A DNA stretch of 64,000 bases, taken from positions 1-64,000 of the forward strand of contig CM000692.1 in the NCBI GenBank assembly GCA_000149225.2. Reading direction: 5' to 3'. How positions within the stretch are numbered: the stretch's first letter is position 1; each line of letters starts with the position of its first letter. The DNA is from Lachancea kluyveri NRRL Y-12651. Lineage: Eukaryota > Ascomycota > Saccharomycetes > Saccharomycetales > Saccharomycetaceae. The position numbers were made by a program, and so were the translations under genes. Shown in pieces: positions 42,817 to 52,090 of the stretch. The notes below the pieces were generated by a model that saw only the letters and a program-made list of their open reading frames with translations, was not told the DNA's origin and searched no databases.

Positions 42817-43539
42817 TTATGCTGATAAGTCTACTTTTCCTTTATGATTGTTTTGAGTATGCAACTTCTGAAAAAAAAAAAAAATTGAAGTAGAAAAAAA
42901 TTAAAATGAAATGAGAAAGAAAGTTGATACATCATATAGATTTACGTTAATGATATTTTATGTTTTCTTAAAATTTGTCTAAATAGTATACGTATGCAAA
43001 TATTACGGTGTACTTTCCAAATTAGCTTAAGCTAAGACATCTGTCATTGGTATTGAGCCCTCATTTTCTAATTCAATCAATCTTTTGGGGCGTTCGTAGC
43101 GGATCGAAATAAAATCCAGGTTTAAAGCCGTACTTGATAGCGCTGCATAACATGCGGATCTCGAAAGGCGAAGTCCAATTCTACAAATAGCCACAATAAC
43201 TACGTAAGTATCGGTGGCTGAAACCCTAACTGATTCATATATTAGTAGGTCATTAGCAATTCGCTCAAGATTCGAAGACGTAATCCTTTGTTTGTAGTCA
43301 GAGCAGACTTCCTAGTCAGAAGTGATTACTTGGTTCCCAAGTTTGTTCTACTTAACTTGACACGCTAAATCGATGATATTTTTACTAGACCACGTAACAT
43401 GCTATAATGACATTCCAGTTGGTTAAAAATTTTGAATAAACAACCTCACCTAAAATTGTACACTGTGCCTAATCGGCAAAATGATTGTCAAAAATGTATG
43501 TAAACATTAACCATTTCTCGCTTGTACAAACCCTGCATT
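42817..43539. other. Intergenic 0.7 kb between convergent genes
   Basis: 3' flanks of hexokinase and RPN12, with A-runs shortly after the hexokinase stop. No further feature seen. Confidence 0.4.
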
Positions 43540-44337
43540 TTACACAATGCTCTCCAAATTGATAGCATAATCCAAAGTCCTCTCTACAATGTTTGGTTGT
43601 TCTTCCTTTTCAACGAGTTCTTCTTCGTTGAAGATAACAGAGCCAGCGACCACATTCCAGCCTCTTTCGTTAGCAAACTGCTCAGTATCCTTTTCGCTTT
43701 TAAAGAACAACAAAGCTTTAACATTGAACAATGGTAGCTTGTTGTAGGCCATTTCGGTGTTACGTGCAATCTCTTCTCTAATTGCATCCATCAAAGTTTC
43801 TGTAAAAAAATTGAATTCTTTAACTTTAGAGTCACTCTGTAACAAATCCCAGGCTTTCTGATAAGAACCCTCCATCAACCATTTCTCTACTTTAATTGGA
43901 TATGAAAAATATTCGTCTTCCTCCAGGCTAGAAATGTGCTTGCTCAAAAACTCTAACTCGGAGTGGAATTTGGTGACTTCACCTTGAGAAAGCAAAACTA
44001 GTAAATATAAACTGATTAATTTGGACTTATTCTCAGATTCCGATAACTTTTTGTTCGTTGAGAAGTAAAAAACCCTTAGCTGAGCAAAGAAGTTCTCGAA
44101 TGATTTGGAATCATGCTCATTAACACTGCACAATGCACCAATTTCAAGAATGGTTCTAGAAATAACCAGGTCGTTTACGTAGGCGTCACTGGTAGAAACC
44201 TTAACTAAATCAGGTACTAGTAGGCCAGCCTTAATCAATTGAATTTTGATGGGCGTGAATAGTTTCTTGCAGCTGGAATAGTCTTTTGAGTCGAAAGCAG
44301 TCTTCAGAGCCTTTGTTAATTCGGTTAGATCAGACAT
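43540..44337 (-). CDS. RPN12: 26S proteasome lid subunit Rpn12
   Basis: Subunit of the 19S regulatory-particle lid; it joins last and lets the lid dock on the base. 265 residues against 274 in S. cerevisiae. The start is the ATG at 44337 (MSDLTELTKALK); the frame stays open 29 codons upstream without an ATG. The helical repeat N-terminal half (SKDYSSCKKLFTPIK; VNDLVISRTILEIGAL) and the C-terminal winged-helix/PCI part (NTEMAYNKLPLFNVKALLFF, LDYAINLESIV) are both present. An exact PACE box lies 54 bp upstream. It lies next to hexokinase, as RPN12 lies next to HXK1 in S. cerevisiae. Confidence 0.95.
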   Translation of the reverse strand: MSDLTELTKALKTAFDSKDYSSCKKLFTPIKIQLIKAGLLVPDLVKVSTSDAYVNDLVISRTILEIGALCSVNEHDSKSFENFFAQLRVFYFSTNKKLSESENKSKLISLYLLVLLSQGEVTKFHSELEFLSKHISSLEEDEYFSYPIKVEKWLMEGSYQKAWDLLQSDSKVKEFNFFTETLMDAIREEIARNTEMAYNKLPLFNVKALLFFKSEKDTEQFANERGWNVVAGSVIFNEEELVEKEEQPNIVERTLDYAINLESIV

Positions 44338-44667
44338 TTTGGGGTGATAGCTTCTATTTCTGCTGGACACCAATCTAACTTCCTCCTTTCGGTGGCAAAT
44401 TTTAAGGAATAAAAGTTGTCCCAAAGCTCACGGCGCACGAGAATCAACAAAAATTATCCAGCTAAAAGATAGAATACTCGCCCCAGGAACGTACGTAATC
44501 GAATGAGCGAAGGGGACAATTTTCTTCTTTCAGATTTATGATAGACGATTTACTAAAGTCCCACTTACCTTCAAATGTATTTCGTACCCCCCAATGATAT
44601 TGTGCAAAGAAATCAACGTTATCCATCCATCATTTCTACAGATTGTTTTACATACATTACTATATCG
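44338..44667. other. Promoter of RPN12
   Basis: 330 bp between the RPN12 ATG and the RTG2 stop. It holds the PACE box and no other recognisable element. Confidence 0.5.
44391..44399 (+). promoter_or_regulatory. PACE box (Rpn4 site) of RPN12
   Basis: GGTGGCAAA is an exact match to the proteasome-associated control element bound by Rpn4, 54 bp upstream of the RPN12 ATG. Confidence 0.9.
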
Positions 44668-46419
44668 TCACGGTTCCTCATCAAATTGTACACCAATTTT
44701 AACCTTTTCAGAGCTTCCACGAGATAACTTTCTAATTTTTTTCTGTAGAGTAATGATTCTTCCTCTGACAGAAGCACTAGTTTTTAAATCGTCCTTACTG
44801 ATCTTGACAATGACCTCGAAAATACGTTTTTTGGGGTTGGTCTGGGTCATTCTTTCATCGATAGTCATATTCTGAAAGTCCTTATCCATTTCTTCTTTTT
44901 CAACAATGCTGAAATTAAAGACACCATCTCTAATATTACCGCCAGGGTGAACACCACAGATAACATACATGATGGTTCCAATGTACTTGGTCCACCAAAC
45001 GATCCTCTTTCTTTCCAACTTGTTACCATCTCTTAATACGACGTCCTCCAATAGTCTTTTGTGTACTTCTTCTGGCTGAGGGATATCACCTCCCCATCTG
45101 TTACATAATGCTATCCCAATAAGTGCACGAGTACGGTGGGATAATCCATGACATCCAGCAATAATGCCAGACGTTGCGACGTGAAGCGCGGCGGTAGGTT
45201 GTAACTCTTTAGGATATGAAGCGTGAACGAATGCTAGGTTGCATAAAGCGGGGGCTATCCTTTCGTAAACTATCCTGGGTACTTCCTTCTTTGGAATAGC
45301 GGTTTTCAATAATTCCAGATATTTTGAGGCTAGTAATGGCGCATAAGGCCTGGTAGCTATATGCAAAGGGTCCTCTGCACGAATTTCTCTTGGCAAGATA
45401 GAGTATAGAGTACCTTCTCTTACACCACCCTCACTAAAGTGTACTGTCTTAACTGGTGGTAGTGATTCGAATGCAGCACTCATTAGTAATCCAACAGCAG
45501 GCAATTGTTGTGCTCTTCTGTCTGAAACTTTGAAAATTTTCTCATCTTTAGAGCCCGGAACTTTGCCCTTCAAAAAAAGGTAGTCCGCAACACTAGAGAA
45601 CTCTTCATAAGAACATGAGAAACCGTTGATGATAGTTTGAATGGGATATTCTTTGATCTGAGATAACAACAAATGTCCCATACCTCTTAGGCCACCGCCA
45701 CAGGTAAACAGATCAAACCCACCTTTCTCGTGAGATTCATCTATCATATCTTGAGGAATTCCGATCTTGCCAATGGCGTCGCTGTATGCATCCTTGATTT
45801 CCATAAACAGATGGCGTTTGTCCTCTAACTTCATTCTTCTCGAAAGAGCGCCTGCACCATAAGGCAAAGAAACAGGAGTGGAAGATTGAGTTATTTCACC
45901 ATTAACACATTTGATCCAAGACAACTGTGTGCTACCGCCGCCCAAATCCATATATAGACCAGAGACCGAATTAAATGACGAAACCACACCATAGGCACCG
46001 ATCCTACCCTCCTCTTCCTTAGTCAGTAGTTCTACGTCCCAACCCGTGGAGTCATAGATGGCCTCTATAAAATCTTGGGAATTGATGGCCTCTCTAGTGG
46101 CCTCGGTGGCAACGACACGGACTCCGGTCTCGGGTACACCAAAATCGTCGCAAATCAATTTGAACCTTTTCATGGCAGCACAAACTTCATTGATAATTTC
46201 TTGGGGAATAGGTGCTTTTTTTAAGGAGTTGGCAGCATATTGAACTTCGAATAAAGAGATTCCGACTCTATCTTTGAAGACACATGGCATAATTCTTGCA
46301 TGGTGCGATGCTTTCGATGAAATGCTAAACCGAATACCATTAGAACCAATATCGACAACACCGCATAGGTTCCTGGAAACTACTTCAGTTTCGGTATCAC
46401 TATCCGAAATGGCAGACAT
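44668..46419 (-). CDS. RTG2: Retrograde signalling regulator Rtg2
   Basis: Cytosolic sensor of mitochondrial state that releases Mks1 inhibition of the Rtg1/Rtg3 activators; in S. cerevisiae also part of the SLIK complex. 583 residues against 588. It has the Ppx/GppA phosphatase fold of the actin-like ATPase superfamily: phosphate-1 loop GVVDIGSNGIRFSI near residue 20, phosphate-2 YMDLGGGSTQLSW, and the adenosine-side CGGGLRGMGHLLLS. The FSEGGVREGTLYSILPREIR segment is also conserved. The start MSAISDSDTETEVV fits the family. It overlaps nothing and lies about 165 bp from the HFM1 stop on the same strand, the S. cerevisiae arrangement. Confidence 0.97.
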   Translation of the reverse strand: MSAISDSDTETEVVSRNLCGVVDIGSNGIRFSISSKASHHARIMPCVFKDRVGISLFEVQYAANSLKKAPIPQEIINEVCAAMKRFKLICDDFGVPETGVRVVATEATREAINSQDFIEAIYDSTGWDVELLTKEEEGRIGAYGVVSSFNSVSGLYMDLGGGSTQLSWIKCVNGEITQSSTPVSLPYGAGALSRRMKLEDKRHLFMEIKDAYSDAIGKIGIPQDMIDESHEKGGFDLFTCGGGLRGMGHLLLSQIKEYPIQTIINGFSCSYEEFSSVADYLFLKGKVPGSKDEKIFKVSDRRAQQLPAVGLLMSAAFESLPPVKTVHFSEGGVREGTLYSILPREIRAEDPLHIATRPYAPLLASKYLELLKTAIPKKEVPRIVYERIAPALCNLAFVHASYPKELQPTAALHVATSGIIAGCHGLSHRTRALIGIALCNRWGGDIPQPEEVHKRLLEDVVLRDGNKLERKRIVWWTKYIGTIMYVICGVHPGGNIRDGVFNFSIVEKEEMDKDFQNMTIDERMTQTNPKKRIFEVIVKISKDDLKTSASVRGRIITLQKKIRKLSRGSSEKVKIGVQFDEEP

Positions 46420-46583
46420 TGTTTTTGAGGTTCTTCAAATAATACCGAAGTACAGGTGAATCAATCAAAATGACTCTTTATGGGACGTAAACCTTTTACG
46501 AAAGAAAAAATTTCAAGAATTAAGCTATAAAGTGAAAGAATAGAAAACTTGAAGATAGGGGCGCTTCGTATTTAGTTACAATT

Positions 46584-49500
46584 TTAAACAACTTCGATGT
46601 CTGAGCCAAGGAACTCAAGGATGTTGGACTGGTCACTATCTTCAACGCTATCTTGGCTTTCTTCTTTCTTTTGAGTTGGTTCCCCACATCGCTCGGCCTT
46701 AGCACATTTGGATTGGTAGCTGAATTTCAAGGGCTCGAACAATGGCATATTTTTCTCAATTTCAAACTGTCGGGAATCATACTCAGTAGGATCCGAGGTG
46801 TTCATGGTAAGTGATTTCTCTTCAATTGGCTTAATTCCATATTTTTTTTTGAGATCTTTCATAGAAGCCATATCACTCGGGCTAACAAAATTGGCTTCCA
46901 CCTCTTTGTAAACTTCTCCTATGCTAAATGGCGATGAAGACGAAAGAGCAAGCGGATTGTCTCCATCTGTCTTTTGACCACACAGCTCACCATTGTTTCG
47001 TTTTTTATAATTTGGAGATGAAATATCTGTAGGTGCCTTTTGAGTATTTACTTCTTTTAAAAGCCTATGTGCGTTTAAGTCAAAAGGTGTCTCAAAAATA
47101 TCCTTGTAATTACTATTGCTTGGAACCTTATCAGCTTCCATATCTCCATGCTTGGACTTCCGGTTCCTCAATATGTCTTTTGGAATACCTTCTTTACAGC
47201 ATAGGTGGCGACATTTGTTTTTCTCCTTGCAAGAATGGTTGCACTCGTAATTCCCATTAGGTCTAATCTTTCGGCTACCAATATCGGGAGGTTTGACGGT
47301 CTTTGGTTTGCAGGGCTCGTCGAAAAATTTGAGAATGTCCTCATCATCAGAATTGCTGGATATTGATCCTTCGCTTGGCATTTTGGAATCGTAATCATCA
47401 CTAGCTCTACTTTCATGAATATTGGAACTTGTGTGATCGTCTGCATTCTCTAAAAGACTGCTACGATGACTGAAAGGGAGATCTTTTAATCGAAATTCCA
47501 CAGTTTTACCAATTCCAGCAACTTCCTCACAATCTATTGAAAACTCGATGTCCTCCTTCTCTGAGCCTATTAAAGTGAAAATGCGGAAACTTTTGGGAGA
47601 TCTTAATTTGGATAACTGTATTCTTCTAAAATCAATTAGCTCGCCTGTTTTTTTTAAGGTCAAAATATCTAGAGACAAATTTTGACCATGCCAAATAGAA
47701 GTTTTAAAGTTCGCTGATATTTCAACTTTGAAAGATAGCTTTAGGAGGTTTTTTTCCAATATGCAATCTTCTAATTTCGTCCTAATTCTTATAGCAGGCA
47801 GCAATTCAAGATCTCTTCGTATCTTCAATCCATTACCCGGTTTCAAGCTTAAAAAGTATTCGATCTGGCTATCTGTAATGCTAGCCATTTCCTGTAGCGT
47901 GCAAACGTTGTGATTTACTAGTTTTCTCACGGATACTAATCCAATGCTATTCAATTGTCTTAAAACCATAGGGGTATCTTCCCAGCACCTACCGTTGATG
48001 GATCTCAATAATAAAAGAGTATTTTTCAATGATATGCCATCGCTTTTCTCTATAAAACAGTCGACCATACATTTTAATATTCTGTGAAAATGGCGAAATA
48101 CGAACAATTTATCTTGAATTAAAGATTGGTGTTGTTTTGTTGCATCTTTGTAGGTTGGAAATTCAAGACCACCAAGTTCATACTGAATTAGCAAAGACAA
48201 TTTTTGCTCTCTGGAGTTAATGAGGGCACACTGTTTCTTTTCAGTCAAAAAAGGGTACCTTAGTAGTGGTGACGAGTTTATCTCTTTATACAATCTTTTT
48301 TGGTTGTGTTTCATTTTGATGTCACTGAACTCATCCGCCATCGATAACAAGTTCAAGATCTTCGGAAGGGATTGATTTTTTGGTGATTTGATGAACGATT
48401 TCATGGTCTCGAATAAAACGTAGTGCCTAGACATTGCATAGCCGTACGGCATAGCGGTGATGTTCCCATTACAAAAGTCAACGATTTGGAATTTTGAGAG
48501 CTCTTCCGACAAATGATCACAAAAATGAATCAATCTAGTACCCGTGTCATAGTTTCCACTCATAAACTTGTTCACCTGTCCATAAGCCGAAGGGTTTGCC
48601 TTGAATCGAACATAAAAAAACGTGTTCTGTAACCACTCAACCGCTGTTTCAGATGATGTTATGGTTCCTAATGTGACCTCCGCTGCTAAATGCTCCACTA
48701 AGTTAAGATGTAGAGAACTCTCTAGTTTTTCTTTACCTTTAATCAAACCTTCATACTTCTTTTGTGAGCATGAATCTGTCATTATTACAGCGCAACCTTC
48801 GCTTTCAAACTGTGGTCTACCTGCTCTACCGATCATCTGTAATGTGTCTAACTCAGAGTACTCTTCTGTTCCGTTTACTGTCCAAACGCGAGTTCCCTTT
48901 ATGATAACCAAGTAAGCTGGTAAGTTAACACCGACGGCTAAAGTGGATGTCGAGCAAAGCACTTTAATGTTTCCATTAACAAAATTAGCTTCTATAGAGC
49001 TTCTATCTTCCATAGAAAGTCCAGCGTGGTGAAATGCTACACCATGTTTAGCACACTCTCTCAGTTGACGATCTTGTAGGAGTGAGGCAAATGAATTATC
49101 GCAATTGCTGAGCATAAGTTCATGTGAGCAATTCTGTGTAATGTACTTCGTCGTTGTGACGGTAGAGTTTCTCGTGGAACAGAATATTAATACAGGTTTT
49201 TTGGCACTATGTCTAGCGAAAATTTCGGATAGTCTGGTATTGTACATAGCGTCCAACTGAAAATCATTGTTGGTATTAGTAGAATATCCATAAACGTGTC
49301 GTTGCAAAAGCACCTGTCTATAACTATCATCAAATATAAGAGTCTTTGCGGGCGATCCGTTTTTACCACCAGTTTTCAACCATTCTGAAACGTCGTGTGC
49401 GTTTGGAATAGTCGCACTGACGGCAACAATTCTCATGTTGTCGCACATTTTGTTCATTCTCGTTAAAACTGCCTCAAGTGTTGCACCTCTTCGTTCTCTA

Positions 49501-50494
49501 AGTATGTGGATTTCGTCCACTAAGATTAACCTCACTAGTTCGAATAGTCTAGCATAATCATTCCACTTTCTTGTAAGTAAATCCCATTTCTCTGGTGTGG
49601 TGATTATAATATTTGAGTTTCGGACTTTCTCCGTCTCGAGGTAAGATGTGTCACTGGTAAGCATACCAACCGAAAGACTAAGAAAAGTAGATCCCCACTC
49701 TTTAAACTTTTCATTGCATAAGGACTTTGTAGGAGCTATGTACAAGACTTTTGTATTTCTCACGTCTTTGCTGTTTTTAATCAGGTTCAAAACAGCTAGC
49801 TCGAACAATGTAGTTTTTCCTGATCCTGTAGGGGAGCAGATGACACAATTGTCAGTTCCCTCGTAGAGTTCTGGAAAGGCCTCTGATTGCATTTTGTTGA
49901 AATTGTCAAACTTAAAGACAGATCTAAACGAATCAGGGAGAACATCGGTGCTTATAAGGCATTTTTTAGAAATATCATCAGCAGTTTGCTCTATGACTCT
50001 TTGGTTTCTCCTAATCACAGGTTTTGCTCTTTTCTTATTTGAGTAAGTAAACTGGAATGTAGTGTCACCACTGACATTCGCCTTACTTGATTCATCGTCG
50101 TCAAACAAAATATCATCAATGGCTTTCTTTGACTGAAACATCTCATCTTCATATTCAATATCTTCGTCATCCAGAATACTGTTATATCTGGTCCCGACTT
50201 TGAAGTTGTTGTGCAGCTTTCGTTTATGCTTTGGGCGGTTATCCGAGAACACCTCAGAACTGTGATTGAACCTTGATTTAAAGGAATCCACAACTAATTA
50301 TATTGGTTAAAAAAACTATTCAGCTTTTCGGACAAAACGTAAGATAAAGGTATCCTCTGATGTATTGTTAGATAATTACCTTTTAAAGGCTGGACATTTG
50401 TTGTGTACAATTCGTCGATTTTTCTCTTTGCCGGGTTGGGTGAAGTTAAAAGCTCTTCAGTGCCTGATCTGAGGCTGAAGTTATCAAAATTCAT
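46584..50494 (-). CDS. HFM1: Meiotic DNA helicase Mer3/Hfm1, with a probable 5' intron
   Basis: ZMM-group helicase that extends D-loops and stabilises crossover intermediates in meiosis. The main exon (50293-46584) encodes about 1,235 residues: Walker A SPTGSGKTT, DEIH box, GVAFHHAGL, CSTSTLAVGVNLPAY, QMIGRAGRPQ, a Sec63-type domain, and a C-terminal Cys/His cluster (CNHSCKEKNKCRHLCC). This exon starts without an ATG. A short first exon at 50494-50380 (MNFDNFSLRSGTEELL...) joins it in phase if 50379-50294 is an 86-nt intron (GTAATT...TTAG): 115 coding nt leave one base that two bases of exon 2 complete. S. cerevisiae MER3 also has a short first exon and a meiosis-specific, Mer1-dependent intron. 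Exact splice sites are inferred. Confidence 0.88.
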
Positions 50495-50689
50495 CTCTAA
50501 TCAATTCAGTCTGTACTCTTGCTCAATGTACTCTACTTATCTGTCTATTGAGGTTATTTGCCACTGGTGTCAAGAGAAAATGGTTTCTGCGAATTTCCAG
50601 TTGGGACAAGAACTGCGCGCGAAGAGACCCCCATAACAAACAACAAGTACAGTATTCAAAAGCACAAAGAGATTATATCCGGCAGAAGA

Positions 50690-51877
50690 ATGAGTGAAGC
50701 AATAGAACACCAAATAACTCCTGAAACAGTGACTTCTCAAATACCTTCAATCAGCACTATAGACCAAGCTGTTGAGGCAAGCGTCATAAAAAACGAAAAA
50801 GGGGACTTTTCCGGTGAAGATAGGTTTAACGAAGATAACATTAAAAATGCCGATGATGAGGACCTTCTCGGCTACGACAGCGATGCTGAGGTTGTAGTAG
50901 AAGAGGAAGAAAGGGCTGATTATAACGATGGTACTGATGTCGTATTGGAAGACGACGACGACGGTGCAGACTCGATTATCGACATTGTTTCTGACAGTGA
51001 AGTTCAAGAGGCAGCAAGACAACTGCTTCGATCAAAACCGCCTAAGATAACTGTTGAGTACCAAGGTGAAGAGTATCTTCTGTTTCAAGAATACGACGGT
51101 GACAATGCGGCTGGAGATAATCCAAGAGTTGCTATCTGCTGCGACTCTGCAGATCTTCACCGTGGTTGTGATGTATTGATGGCACGAATTAGATCTTTTC
51201 TTCAGGGAATTTACGGTGCAATAGGTTTTGCAGCAAGGGAGATTGTATTGGATATACCAGATTTGGAATTGACTATTAACGAGGATAATCGCTATAGTAA
51301 AGATATCACCATGAATGACATCGTTTCTATTTTCAAAATATTAAAAGATAACTCCATTAAAAGATTTGAACAAGAGGTGCCTGCCTACATCAAATCAGAG
51401 ATAAAAACAAATCCTAGATTTGTATCCCGCTATAACATGCTCGTAGAAATGGTTAACAGCGATGCCACTTTCTCCAACACGAAAGCCTTCTCTAACGACA
51501 AGTGTAACCCATTGGTAGTGGATGACGGTGATAAAGTGATTAATAATGCTTCTATAAACGGTGAACCTGAAGTCATCGTGATGACGGATGATGAAAGTGA
51601 TATCGGTGGAGCACCTCTAACCAAAATGCAAAATAGCGAATCCGACTCAGATGAAATACTAGAGATTGTTGATGGCGACGAATCTCTAGAAGATAATTTA
51701 GCAGCCGCGGATGCAATTTCTTCTGCGTTTCAACCCAATACCCATAAGTTGAACATTCGGGACCAAGAAGAAAACAAACCAAGTAATCAGAATACAGAAG
51801 GTCAGCTCGAAGACGAAAGCTTTATCGAAACCTTAAAAAGGAAGAGGGAGCACACTACGGAATTGGAAAAACATTGA
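50690..51877 (+). CDS. RMR1: Rmr1-like meiotic recombination protein
   Basis: By position and orientation this is the counterpart of S. cerevisiae YGL250W (RMR1, needed for normal meiotic recombination; 241 residues). The 395-residue product starts at the ATG at 50690; the frame is open 44 codons further upstream without an ATG. The protein is very acidic. A central folded-looking part (about 118-250; KITVEYQGEEYLLFQEY, ARIRSFLQGIYG) is flanked by disordered segments. Three stretches resemble SUMO-interaction motifs, hydrophobic runs followed by acids: IIDIVSDSE (96-104), VIVMTDDES (295-303) and ILEIVDGDE (323-331). Biochemical function is unknown. It is divergent from HFM1 and followed by ZIP2. 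Confidence 0.75.
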   Translation: MSEAIEHQITPETVTSQIPSISTIDQAVEASVIKNEKGDFSGEDRFNEDNIKNADDEDLLGYDSDAEVVVEEEERADYNDGTDVVLEDDDDGADSIIDIVSDSEVQEAARQLLRSKPPKITVEYQGEEYLLFQEYDGDNAAGDNPRVAICCDSADLHRGCDVLMARIRSFLQGIYGAIGFAAREIVLDIPDLELTINEDNRYSKDITMNDIVSIFKILKDNSIKRFEQEVPAYIKSEIKTNPRFVSRYNMLVEMVNSDATFSNTKAFSNDKCNPLVVDDGDKVINNASINGEPEVIVMTDDESDIGGAPLTKMQNSESDSDEILEIVDGDESLEDNLAAADAISSAFQPNTHKLNIRDQEENKPSNQNTEGQLEDESFIETLKRKREHTTELEKH

Positions 51878-52090
51878 ATTGTAACTATGTACGAAAAAGA
51901 AAATGGTAATATCAGTCTTTACCATCCATTTTAATTTTTTTTTTTTTTTCGTGTCTTTGCGTCGCACATTATGAAGTAGATATATATTTTTTGTAACATG
52001 ACTGATTTAAAGAAGAAAATATAAAATTTAAGACCTAAGACTGCAGATCAAAAATTCTATCTCTTTGTCATAAGCTTTAAATAAAACATA

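Noticed and set aside
44338-44424. 29-codon N-terminal extension of RPN12
   Set aside because: No ATG; it overlaps the PACE box, so it is promoter or 5' UTR.
50558-50689. 44-codon N-terminal extension of RMR1
   Set aside because: It starts at TTG and the first in-frame ATG is at 50690.
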